Source: Carya illinoinensis (Eukaryota; Streptophyta; Magnoliopsida; Fagales; Juglandaceae). From it: DNA of 64,000 nucleotides. Made by a program: the position numbers and the translations under genes. Below the pieces are notes generated by a model. That model saw nothing but the letters and a program-made list of their open reading frames with translations, made no database searches and had not been told where the DNA came from. This document shows positions 1 to 10,428 of the stretch, piece after piece (within the stretch, counting starts at the first letter, position 1; the number at the start of each line of letters is the position of its first letter). Where the stretch lies: contig NC_056767.1 in assembly GCF_018687715.1 (NCBI RefSeq), positions 28,259,501-28,323,500 on the forward strand, in the 5' to 3' direction.

Positions 1-11
1 AGTTTATGCAG

Positions 12-206
12 TTAATTGGACAATGAGTTGAGATAAGTTGAATTGAAATGAAATTTAAAAGTTAAATAGAATATTGTTAAAATGTTATTTTTTAATATTA
101 TTATTATTTTAGGATTTGAAAAAATTGAATTATTTATTATATTTTGTGTAGAAATATAAGATAATTGTAATGATAAAATGAAATACTTTCACTATACAAA
201 TGGAGG
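12..206 (+). repeat. MITE family 1, copy a (GATGAG-type)
   Basis: The core resembles seven other copies in the window: an AAAGTTAAATAGAATATT-like block, a run of TTATTATTATT, then TTGAAAAAATTGAATTATTTATTATATTTTGTGT-like sequence read across 60-150. The left end GGACAATGAGTTGAGAT resembles the GGATAATGAGATGAGAT end of the copy at 25426. No coding capacity. The ends are worn and no target duplication is visible. Confidence 0.55.
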
Positions 207-329
207 TTTTCCTTTCCAAAATAGTTTTTAATTAGTTCTATTACTTATCTCAACCCATTTCAAAACAATCATTAATAATGAAATATTACTTTTTCAACTT
301 TCCAAGTAAAAGAATATTGGATTGTACGT

Positions 330-505
330 AATAGTTTTGCTACGCACAAGTAAAGTTACGTATTAGTCTGCGTATTAATACTGATTTATTCATATTCAAA
401 ATTTAAATTGACACTATTTTTAATCAAATCTACTCTTTAATCAATCACATTAAATTAGTATACATATTAGTGCGTAGTTATACTTGTAACTAAATTTTTC
501 CTATA
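330..505 (+). repeat. MITE-like element family 4, copy 1
   Basis: This approximately 175-bp AT-rich block matches the reverse complement of 58858-59025 along its length, from AGTTTTGCTAC near 333 to TTGTAACTAAATTTTT near 500. The two ends are weakly inverted relative to each other (TAGTTTTGCTAC against AAATTTAGTTAC). It is non-coding and probably a small non-autonomous DNA transposon. Confidence 0.5.
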
Positions 506-691
506 CATAATTCATACTTATCACGCTATCTATCTTATATTATATTATGGTCAAAGACTCGAATAAATCATTTTTCCTTCTTTGCTTTGTGTATATTGTA
601 CGATGCAACAAGTCAAACTAATAGATATGGCTATTGCGATGTACGTGTTGTTAGCTGTTTAATTAGGTACTTTTGAATCTTAATTATTTTA

Positions 692-1380
692 ATTGTAATG
701 TCACTCAAATGCGTCGTAACAAATTAGATGATAATCAACAAAGAAGATTATACAATGCAATGGGTTAATTGTCGATGTACTAATTTTGAAATAGCCGGCC
801 TATTTGTCAATGCTAACTTTTAATGCGATACTCATCATGATCTCGATCGGTGTCAAGGCAACTGTACACTGTAATGTCACTCAAATGCGTCGTCGTAACA
901 AATTAGATGCTATATTGTACGTAGATATGTTAGCAGCTATATCGATCATAGTACTGTTGTACGTTTCAAAGCAAAACTATTACAACCTTCCACACCCATG
1001 TGTATATGTGGCTAGCTTTTTTTATAACATTCCCAATAAATGATGTAAAATACAGTTATCTGTAAAATATGATAAAAACAGCTTGTTTAAAAATGAGCTA
1101 CAATGAATCGATATTGTATTTCATCTTTATTTTCCATTTTATTATAATAATCCCGCTACATCTAAAAGATACCATTTAAACATGCAAAATATTTTTAATT
1201 CGTTTCTGAAAATGCCTATTTCCCTCTCTAGTCTTGCGGCCCAGAAAGAAGATTATACAATGCAATGGGTTAATTGTCGAGGTACTAATTTTTCAATTGC
1301 CGGCCTATTTGTCAATGCAAACTTTTAATGCGATACCGATCATCATCATGACCCAGGTGTTAAGGCAACTGTACATGAGA
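692..1380 (+). repeat. Local direct repeats, two modules
   Basis: Module one (TAATGTCACTCAAATGCGTC and following bases) occurs near 696 and again near 872. Module two, about 130 bp beginning GAAGATTATACAATGCAATG, occurs near 743 and again near 1248 and runs to CAAGGCAACTGTACA in both copies. The second copy of module two ends about 30 bp before the Tat-like element begins. No TG/CA termini or tRNA primer site were seen, so these do not look like LTRs. Confidence 0.7.
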
Positions 1381-1555
1381 AGAAAGAAAGAAGTATTTAT
1401 TTTTTTAACAGCCTTGAAGAGCGCGTAGGCGGTGCCACAGGCCTAGGTCCCCACTCCCAGCAGGGAAATTGGATATTGGTTTGAAGGATACCGGATAGAT
1501 CAACCTACTAAAAATTCACGTTCCACAAAAGCCAGTAACTTAGAAGAGGCTTGGA

Positions 1556-2905
1556 TTGGAGGAACTATTCGGATCAAAAGGTCTGAGATATCGAAAGAGA
1601 CCTATTATATTACAAAAGTCTAGAGGGCAGATCCAAGGGCTGCAATGGGATAAGGAAGAAGAGTCTAAGAGAAGATGTGCCTCTCGCCATCTTTCACATT
1701 CCCACTGTAACTCGCTCAATAGCAAGCCCAGGGATGGATGCATTGCAGTCGTCAATGGAAGCACGACAAGCAGAAGCAGAGGAAAGATTAAGAAAGGCCC
1801 TATAAGCTATGGAAGTCTTGCGAAAAGAGAACGACGACTTGAGACAGAAAAATGCCAACTCTAATAATATCGATACGCCCGCTCACAGTGAGCAAGATAA
1901 GGGAGAGGCACATTGCAATACCAAAGCGGATACAGGGCTGGCAGAAAAAGAAAGAATGCATGACAAGTTGAAGGAACTAGCTGGAAAATATGAGGAGATG
2001 GCAAAAAAGATGGGGGGCTATTCCTTAGTAGACAGCCTGCTGCATCAGACAGATCTACCATACAACACACGGATTATGGCCATGCCGCTCCTGCCAAAAT
2101 TTAAGGTTCCTCAAGTAGATATGTATGATAGGTCCAAAGACCCAGTAGATCATCTGGAGAACTTTAAAACTCATATCACGCTCCACAGTTTCCCTAAATA
2201 GATTGCGTGCCGAGCTTTCCCTTTGACTTTAAAAGGGACAGCTAGGGGATGGTATAGGACCCTCAAACCAAAATCAATAGACAGCTTCGAAGAGTTGGCA
2301 AAATAGTTCCTGACCCAGGTCATGCCTAGCAGGAGGTGTCGGCACCCAGCCGCCTACCTACTGACTTTCAAAAAAAAGGAGGATGAGAATTTGAAGGCCA
2401 ACCTGGCTCGTTTCAACAAGGAACGCTTGACAACAGATGACCAAGATGAAAATATCACTCTGGCCATCCTTTTGGGAGGAGTATGGCCACGCAGTCCTTT
2501 TATAGTAGAGTTGGCCCGAAGGACTCCTTCCACCCTCAGAGAATTCATGGACATGGCCGATGACTTTGTTAACGCGGAAGACATCCTGCAAGCATTAGTG
2601 GATCCTGGTAAGGAAGATAGGGGCACCGAGCGAAGAAATGGGCAGGTTGAAAAAAAATCTAAGGCAAGTAGGAGAGAAAGAGTGCGGGAGAGGGGGTCAG
2701 ATCACAGTCCTAGGCTGATACACAATAATCTACGCATATGAGAGGAAGGGAAGGAAAAAGGAGACCGTCACCCTACCGGGACGGGAAGTCGATACTGCAA
2801 ATATCACCAAACAAGCTCACACTGGACTGAAGACTGCACGACCATGAAGAAAAGAGTAGCGGAATTAGCAAAGACCGGTGAGTTTGAAAGGATGGTCGCA
2901 GAATG
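1556..2905 (+). pseudogene. gag remnant of the Tat-like element
   Basis: Three reading-frame pieces (1556-1864, 1809-2201 and 2322-2741, continuing weakly to about 2905) resemble a plant gypsy Gag. They show a charged N-terminal part, a coiled-coil-like stretch near 1950-2000, then the retrotransposon gag fold signature around 2085-2560 (LPKFKVPQVDMYD, then KGTARGWY, then TPSTLREFMDMADDFVNAED). A Cys/His-rich segment near 2795-2845 (KYHQ, HWTEDC) looks like a worn zinc knuckle. In-frame stops at 2199-2201, 2304-2306 and 2739-2741 make it non-functional. Confidence 0.75.
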
Positions 2906-2929
2906 GGACACAGGTCCCACCGGCGGATA

Positions 2930-5900
2930 GGGAAGCCCCAAAACAGCTGCTGATAGAGCACCGGGATATCTTCGCATAGAGCCACAAAGAGATTCCTGGC
3001 ATAGATAATGATGTCACTGAACACTGCTTAGGCCTAGACCCAACACACAAAGCAGTATGACAGAAAAGGAGATCATTCAGTATAGAAAAGTATGCCGCTA
3101 TTAACGAAGAGGTGGAAAGATTTCTCGCAGCTGGTTTCATCAGGAAGCCAATTATCCTGAGTGGTTATCCAACGTAGTTATGGTAAAAAATGCGAATAGG
3201 AAATGGAGGATGTGCGTAGATTTTACAGATCTAAACAAAGCTTGTCCCAAGGATAGCTTCCCATTACCACGCATCGACGTCATTGTAGACACAACAGCGG
3301 GGTGTCATATGTTGAGCTTCATGGACGCATACTTAGGTTACAATCAAATACAGATGAACGCAACGGACAAGGAGAAAACATCATTCATCACAGACCGAGG
3401 GTTGTATTGCTACCAAGTTATGCCTTTCGGTTTGAAGAATGCAAGGGTGACCTACCAAAGGTTAGTAAATTGAATGTTTAAGGAACAGATTGGGAGATCT
3501 ATGGAGGTATCTGTGGATGACTTGTTGATAAAAATTAAGGAACCTGCCGAACACCTTACGGATTTGCAAATGGCATTTGAGATCTTTCGCCACTATAAAA
3601 TGAGGTTGAAAACAGCAAAGTGTGTTTTCGGTGTCCAGTTGGGAAAGTTCCTGGGCTTCATTGTATCCGAGAAAGGAATCGAGGCTTCTCCAGATAAGAT
3701 AAAAGTCATACTCAACATGAAGCCGCCAAAGAACCTGAACGAGACCCAACGGTTGGCGGGTAGAGTGGCCGTCTTGGGAAGATTCATAGCCAGATCAACA
3801 GATAAGTGCCACCCTTTTTTCCAAGTACTGCAGAAGGTACATCCTTGGAATGAACAATGTGACGAAGCGTTCAAAAAATTAAAGGTAAATCTGGCCAGTT
3901 AGCTCCTATTGAAACAACCAGAGCAGGGTGACGTACGTTATGCATATTTAGCAGTTTCCCCGCATGCTGTATCCGTCGTCCTAGTAAAAGAGGAGGAGGC
4001 CACCCAACATCCGGTATATTACCTAAGTCGAGCACTCAGAGGGACTGAAGCAAGGTACCCTTGAATTGAACTGTTGGCTTTCGCTCTAATAATGGCAGCC
4101 AGAAAGCTCTGACCTTACTTCCAAGCCCACACAGTAAGAGTACTCACGTAGACCCCTTAGCAATAGTCCTGAAAAAACCAGACAGCACAGGCCGATTGAT
4201 AGGTTGGTCGATTGAGTTGAGTGAGTTCAATTTGGAGTACGAACCAAGGAAGGTTGTCAAAGGCCAAATGCTGGCAGATTTTGTGGCAAAATTCTTGGAA
4301 TTTCCCCAAGAAGAAATGATAGAACCATCGGAAAAGTCATGGGTACTATTCATAGACAGCTCATCTTGCCGAGAAGGCAGAGGCCTAGGAGTGCATTTAT
4401 TGAGTCCTAACGAACAAGGACGGCACTACATGGTGAAGCTGGCATTCAAAGTAACAAACAACGAAGTAGAGTACGAAGCACTAACAGTAGGATTGTCTAT
4501 GGCTGCACGAATGGGGGTGATCAAGATAGAAGCCAGGTCAGACTCGCAAGTAGTTGTAAATCAAGTGTTGGGCCTATATGCTACGAAAGGCAAAAAATTA
4601 AAAAAAAAATATCTAGCAAAAGTCTGGGAAATCCACGACCTCTTCTCGTATTTCACCATAACTCAGATATCGAGGGTGGACAATGAGGTTGCAGACAAGT
4701 TGGCATGGGCGGTATCCAGGATAGAAGAGGTACATCTACCGTAGCAAGTAGAAAGGAGGGTTGTCAAAGTCCTAGCCGTTGGCATCAAAGTAGGCGTCTT
4801 AGGATCTAACACTCCAGAATGGGAGAGCAAAATTGTGGAATACTTAGAAGAAGGAAAATTGCCAGAAACAAAAGATGACGCAAGGAGGGTGAAGAAAAAG
4901 GTGACTAGATTCCAACTCATCGAGGGAGTTCTTTACAAAGGGGATTCTCAACCCCTTTACTACGGTGCATCTCCACACATGAAGCACAGTACGTCCTAGC
5001 AGAGATACACGAGGGGATATGTGGGAATAATTCCGAGGAAGAACTTTAGCCAGAAAAGTGGTCTGAGCGTGGTACTTTTGGCCCAATGCTTTAAGGGATG
5101 CACGAGAGTTCAGCAAGAAGTGTGTTAAGTGCCAAACGTATGCACCAATACCACACACCCCCCCTAAGGGGTTAACATCAGTAACAGTGCCATGGCCCTT
5201 CTCCCAATGGGGTATAGATTTGGTGGGACCCTTTCCACCAGGAAAAGGGGGAGTTAAATTTATGATAGTCGTAGTGGATTATTTCACAAAGTGGGCGGAA
5301 GCGGAACCACTGGCAACCATCATAAGCAAGAACATGACAAAGTTCTTATGGAAAAATATTGTTTGCAGGTTCGGAATCCCCCAAAGTATTATAACGGATA
5401 ATGGGCTCCAGTTCGACTCAGACCACTACAAGGAGTGGTGCACGGAGTTGAAAATCAAGGCAAAGTACTCCTTCCCAGGCCATCCCCAAGCAAATGGTCA
5501 AGGTAAAGCAACAAACAAGGCGTTACTCTTAATCTTTAAGAAAAAAGTCGCGAAGAAAAAAGGGGACTGGGCAGACTAGTTGCCAGGTGTACTTTGGGCG
5601 TACGGATGTGAGGCAGTTGCCCCAATGGAAATAGGGTTACCAACCTACAGAACGAGCCATTTTTCAAGCACCCAACATGATAAAAAAAATAAAGGAATAC
5701 CTCAACTTACTAGAGGAAGAAAGGGAGATGGCAGAAGCCCGGATGCTGCAACAAAAGACAAGAGCCGAGCAATATTTCAATAAAAGCGTAAGGCCTAGAA
5801 CCTTTAAAGTGGGCGACCTGGTCCTAAAGAAGAACAGGGTGACTAACCAAGGCAAAGGGAAAATGGGACCACGATAGGAAAGTCCTCACCTAGTAGTGGC

Positions 5901-5997
5901 CAACAACAGACCTGGATCGTATCGGTTAAAAGACAGCCAAGGCAAAGAATTGCCACACCTATGAAACGCAGAGCACTTGAAAAATTTTTACCAGTAA
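2930..5997 (+). pseudogene. pol remnant: RT, RNase H, aRNase H and integrase
   Basis: Reverse transcriptase motifs run from about 2930 to 3900 (WRMCVDFTDLNKACPKD near 3205, SFMDAYLGYNQI near 3315, VMPFGLKNA near 3418). The catalytic YVDD-type box reads SVDD near 3510, so the aromatic residue is lost. A broken RNase H follows at about 3900-4160. A second RNase H at 4340-4740 keeps its acidic residues (FIDSSS, NEVEYEAL, SDSQ, NEVAD). The integrase core spans about 5187-5579; its two Asp are present (IDLVGPF, TDNGLQF), but the Glu position reads Lys in NGQGKATN. The aspartic protease normally upstream of RT is absent. Many in-frame stops show the copy is dead. Confidence 0.8.
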
Positions 5998-6133
5998 CTT
6001 TTGTAGTGTTCCCCTTTTTTTCTTTAAATTTTTTCAAAACTTACATTATCACTATTTATGAGCATAGTGTGCTTTATTATTATTTCTCTACAATGACAAG
6101 AGTTCCCATGGAAAAATATCGATCCAATGCAGG

Positions 6134-6740
6134 TCATGAAAAAAGGGCGCATAGGTCCTTAGACCACACCGACCCTAAACACCAAAGGCAAGTCTTAATA
6201 GCTTGCAGTGCCATGAAAAAAAGACGCGTAAGTCCTCAAACCACGCTAACCCTAAACACCAAAAGCAAGCCTTAGCAGATTGCGGTGCCATGAAAAGAAA
6301 GCGCGTAGGTCCTCAGACCAAGCCGACCCTAAACACCAGAAGCAAGCCTTAGCAGCTTGCGGTGCCATGAAAAAAGGGCGTGTAGGTCCTCAGACCAAGT
6401 CGACCCTAAACACTAGAGGCAAGCCATAGTAGCTTGCGGTGCCTTGAAAAATGGGCGCGTAGGTCCTTAGACCACGCCGACCCTAAACACCAAAGGCAAG
6501 CCTTAGCAGCTTGTGGTGCCATGAAAAAATGGCGCGTAGGTCTGCAGACCATGCCGACTCTAAACACCAAAGACAAGCCTTAGCAGCTTGCGGTTCTATG
6601 AAAAAAGGGCACGCAGGTCCTCAGACCACGCAGACTCTAAACACCGAAAGCAACTAGCTTACGGTGCCATGAAGGGTGGCGCACGGGTCCTCAAGACCCA
6701 CTACCCTTGAACAACCTAACAAACCAAGGGCAACAACGGT
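6134..6740 (+). repeat. 77-bp tandem array, about 8 units
   Basis: The motif CCATGAAAA (or a one-base variant) recurs near 6134, 6211, 6288, 6365, 6442, 6519, 6596 and 6667, giving a period of 77 bp with a shorter last unit. Each unit contains GCGCGTAGGTCC, GACCCTAAACACC and AGCAAGCCTTAGCAGCTTGC or close variants. The array lies just after pol in the element's 3' untranslated part. Some units are open in one frame, but no protein is supported. Tandem arrays in this place are known for Tat/Ogre-type elements. Confidence 0.9.
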
Positions 6741-6898
6741 AAACCTGCCCAACCACAAATAAAAGACCAAGAACAAAAGCGTGCAACAACAACATCAAAG
6801 CATGCAACGACAAAATTAACTGTCGTTCATCAAAACAAAAGAAAATCCATTATCACGAATGTGCAAAGTATAGAGATACAAAAAGAAGAAGACACAAG

Positions 6899-9345
6899 TT
6901 AAGGGGCATCATCAGGCGAAAACGCCCAGCGCACATTTATAAAAGCTTCAGGTATCTCCTTTCGCCCAAACTCTTCAACCTCACGGCGGGCGCTTTCCTC
7001 AAGATGGAAAAAATCCCGCTCAAGAAGCCTAAGATTGGTGGCTGGCACAGCCAGGAGATGGTTCCTCAATTTCAGAATACCACGACCATGCCCATAAGTA
7101 AAGGCCCGATCCCTTGTTGCAAGGACACGAGCCAACTGGGCACGAAGTCGTGCAATTTCCTCTTGAGCAGAAGTTAGCTCACCCGTCTTCTCAGCAAGCC
7201 TCTGTTGACTAACTCGAAGAGCTGAGTGTGCCTCATTTAGACCCTCTTAAGAACAGGCCAGGTCTCCCTAAAGAGAAGTCAACATCCCTTTGAAAGTTAC
7301 AGCTTGGCTAAATCCCTATTAGATTGAATTAGGGTCATGGAAAATTCATCCTTAGGCTTGACCTTGTTTGCTAGGCAGATAGCGTCGCGTAGCTCCAGAA
7401 GTTCAGCCTCATGTATCTCAAGATCACCCTACAAAGAGTGAGAGTAACCTTCAGCCTTCTCTAGCAGGATTTCCAGCACATGCTTCTCCTCAGCTAAAAC
7501 TGCTTGTTTAGCGCTATCAACCCGCCACTTCTCAGAGGCACGCCTAGCTATATAGCCTAGCTTGCGCCGCTCCTTGACCTCCTCCTCAAGTCAGGCACGA
7601 TCGGCCACTATTCATGCAACCAGGTCATTGATGCCCTGCAAGAAGAAAAACAAATAACCAATTTGAGAAGAGGCTAAAAAATGAAAGGAGTATATAAAAA
7701 ATGGGATGGATTGCGTAGTACCTCAGAGAGCCAGCCTCTCAAACGAGTGGCCATCTAGGCAACAGACTCAGCTTGGGAGCTAATAGCCGTTGAGGAACCA
7801 CCACCACTAGCGACCTCCCCAACAATCTCACCGGAGCTTAAAGGTGAGGCTTCAACAGGCCTTGCAGACGAAGTCACTATCCTCCCAGATGAATCCCCCA
7901 AGCGCACAGGGGGCAGAGGGAGTGGCAGGAAAGCCAGATAGAGCTCACGAAGGCGAGAATCTTCCCTCAGAAAATTCTTCCACTCCTCCTCAATGAGGGA
8001 GTCAATGTCACTCCCAAAAGAAGAGGCATGAAGGGAAGGAAGAGAGAGTCCTGCCCCGCTGCCAACCGGTGAGGGGGTTCTTCCCCCAGAGATGGTAGCT
8101 GGTAGACTATTTAGGGTGATTTGCTGTGAACCAACCTCACCGCCTGAAGCATCCCTTGTTGTGTTAATCTGCTAAGCCTCCTGGGGTGGAGAGGCCCCTT
8201 CCGCCCCACTTGTGGGCAAGACGTCCGATGCCTCCTCTTGGCTACCTATTGGCAAAATGTGGCCGCATCTTCGTAGACACCACTAGAAGGAGGTATCGAA
8301 CAAGCCCTCACCCCGGTAATGGAATCAAGGTTTAGGGCGGCCATAACTACGGCATCCACCTTGACCTGCCTCACTCATCCTTCCAGGATAGGAAACTAAA
8401 ATGCAAGAATGGAGGTCGCGGAATGCTCCTGATAACTAAACCCAACTTGGAGGGAGGCGGCTAGGTCAAAAAGGGCCAAGTCGGCTGAACCCTCCACGTC
8501 TCTAAGGCCACTAGGACACGGTGGCGACGAGGACACCCGTGGAGAGGGAAGAACAGTGGTAGTTGGAGGGGTAGAAATATGGCCGAGCTCGCCCCCCGAG
8601 AATAAGACGATATCCTGTAGCCGAGGCAAATGAGGGCTCAGGGCTGGCTAGCTGAATGGGCATTTGAGATTGTACAACCTCCTGAGGCGTCTGGTCCTGG
8701 ACACCCTCAGATGGCGCCAGGGTTTTCTATTGAGGAGGAGGAAGGGGATAAGAGTCTCTAGAAAGGATCCTTTTTCGTTGGCCGCCATCGTCGTTCTTTT
8801 TCTTGCTCCTTTTCTCTCTTTTCTCGGCGGCTTCATCTTTCTCTAGTGGTGATTTCTTTTCCCCCCTCTTTTTTGAATGAGATTTCTTTTCTTTAGAGTG
8901 ATCATGCTTCGAAGTTTTCTCAAAGGGCTTCGGCATGGGAGGAGGAATGGTGGCCGAGATCATAAAGTCACGCCCTTGAAAATAAGATCGGTTGGGAGAC
9001 ATCAAGAACCAATCAATGTGGACGGATGTCAACAAGAGATTAGTGTGAAGCTCTTCAGAATTAGCCTCAGCCCAAGAACGGACAGTCTCAATTCGAGCCA
9101 GTTCGTGGCGTGACAAAGGTTGCATTCTGAGCCACAATTTCTTTTCGTCAGGAATGGGGCACCAGATTGATGCAATTGGAAAGTCCTGGAAGACATCTCT
9201 TGAGGTGGGGAACTACCAACCTTGACCAATGATAAAAAAGAACTTGGATGTCCATGCCTTAGCGTTCGAATAGCGAGTCTCAAACCGGGCCAGCGTCTGC
9301 CCATTATCCTTCTTGCGAAAGTTAACCACATTATCCTTGGCAGCC
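6899..9345 (-). pseudogene. Antisense ORF of the Tat-like element, coiled-coil protein remnant
   Basis: Read on the minus strand, the N-terminal part (about 9330-8727) contains GQGWEFPTSRDVFQDFPI, then SRHELARIETVRSWAEAN. These resemble the putative gypsy-type transposon domain that I recall from plant Tat antisense ORFs. A Lys/Glu/Ser-rich basic stretch follows (8900-8730). After a Ser/Pro-rich middle, the C-terminal part (about 7630-6899) is rich in Glu, Leu, Arg and Lys and looks like a coiled coil, ending FSPDDAP. Several stops and frame changes interrupt it. Its function in any element is unknown; calling it a packaging or regulatory protein would be speculation. Confidence 0.6.
7636..7721 (-). 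other. Probable 86-bp intron inside the antisense ORF
   Basis: On the minus strand the coding text CTCTGAG is followed by GTACTACGC, then by an AT-rich, T-rich stretch ending TTTTTCTTCTTGCAG, after which GGCATCAATGACCTGG resumes coiled-coil-like coding. Donor, pyrimidine tract and acceptor are all good. The change from GC-rich to AT-rich and back coincides with the boundaries. This is inferred from sequence only. Confidence 0.5.
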
Positions 9346-9369
9346 TCCCTCACATTATAAAACGCCAAA

Positions 9370-9632
9370 AGACATACTTTTTTTTGCCGTCTCCCGTATT
9401 TAGTGTCAAAAGGTTAGTTTTATTTGCACTATATGAAGCCGTGGCAAAAAGCAGTTTTATCCACAATTTTGAAACCGTGGGATATGAAGTCGTGGCAAAA
9501 GGACATATTTTTTCCACGAATACAATTTGTAACAAGAAGTTAGTATTCTCTATGAGCATATATCATGGGAAAAGAACTAGTGGGAAAAGGCCAATATATA
9601 TATAATCATATATATATATATATATATATATT
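9370..9632 (+). repeat. Non-coding transposon-like fragment and (TA)n run
   Basis: Repeated phrases such as AGCCGTGGCAAAAAGCAG and AGTCGTGGCAAAAGGACA (9437-9505) resemble the CCACGGAAAAAACAC / ATGGCAAAAGCCAC text of the fragment at 24525-24682. Both may be pieces of one non-autonomous CACTA-type family. A TATATA run at about 9593-9632 follows. No ORF is supported. Confidence 0.35.
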
Positions 9633-9644
9633 AATTAGACAATA

Positions 9645-10115
9645 TTGATTTAATAACTGCAATATACATGGTGTAGGAGGAGTGATTCGGAATGTACATA
9701 GTGATCTTATTACTGCTTTCGTAGTTGATATGGGGTATGGTACTCCTCTATGATTGCGATTCAATGGATTAAGGACTTATGTTGTGGTCTTTGGTATACT
9801 TTGAAGATTTTTGGGAGGAAATTCTTTCTATTTTGGCAAGTTTGGATTTTACAATTTCACATGTTTATAGGCAAGGTAATGCTCCGGCAGACTTTTTGGC
9901 ATGCATATTGGGTGCTAATGGTTGTAGCTACATTTGGAATAACTTTTTAGATCTTCCTTTTCTTCTAAAAGGCTTACTTAAAATGGGTTAGTCCGTTAGG
10001 TATTCCTTATTTGAGATTTTGATTTTGAAGTGTTTGTTGTTTTTATTTGTAGTGGTCATGTTATTTTATTTTAGTGCCCTTCTATCTACGGTTTTCCTCT
10101 CTCAAAAGTGAGGGA
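9645..10115 (+). pseudogene. LINE 3' tail: RNase H-like domain remnant
   Basis: Frames across 9660-10010 spell an RNase H-like C-terminal domain of plant L1-type LINEs: VGGVIRNVHSDLITAF near 9673, then SHVYRQGNAPADFLA near 9855, then LPFLLKGLLKMG and LGIPYLRF by about 10020. The domain is split over at least three frames, and the upstream reverse transcriptase is absent, as expected of a 5'-truncated LINE. A (TA)n run at 10118-10138 follows. Confidence 0.75.
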
Positions 10116-10428
10116 ATCGTATATATATATATATATATGATATAGTTGTCTTCGATCTAGTTTTAGCGTACAATTGATCACAGATCACTTTAGCATACAA
10201 TATACAATCCTAATTAATTTCTCACTTTTGGAGCGGGGAGGAAAGCTTGCCCTGTGGAAAGTTGGGGTTGGCCATGATGCACACTTCAGCGGTAGCCATG
10301 CATGGTTCAATGCTTTGATTGGAAAGTTGGAGGAGGTGGAAACGAGGTGGCCAAGGTAAAGATGGAAGTTCAGAAAGGCATTTTTATTCACTTGGCTCAT
10401 CCATGCACTCATGGTATGTATTGTGAAA

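Larger units (their letters stand above)
1..1411. other. AT-rich intergenic DNA with MITE fragments
   Basis: No supported gene. The stretch contains two MITE-like repeats (12-206 and 330-505) and a set of direct repeats (692-1380), listed separately. The short ORFs here lie inside repeats and have no recognisable domain. Confidence 0.7.
1412..9350 (+). mobile_element. Degenerate Ty3/gypsy retrotransposon, Tat lineage, without detected LTRs
   Basis: The order is gag, pol (reverse transcriptase, RNase H, second RNase H, integrase), a tandem-repeat 3' untranslated region, and an antisense ORF. A second, archaeal-like RNase H after the first, plus additional antisense ORFs between pol and the 3' LTR, are known traits of plant Tat elements, which supports the assignment. 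All frames are broken by stops, and the protease section is missing. I could not find a matching LTR pair, primer-binding site or target duplication, so both ends are probably lost or too diverged. The exact limits are estimates. Confidence 0.75.

Noticed and set aside
741..1380. LTR pair of the Tat-like element
   Set aside because: Copies are both upstream of gag, lack TG/CA ends and are only about 130 bp.
6134..6740. CRISPR-like array
   Set aside because: Units are contiguous 77-bp tandem repeats without unique spacers, in a plant retroelement.
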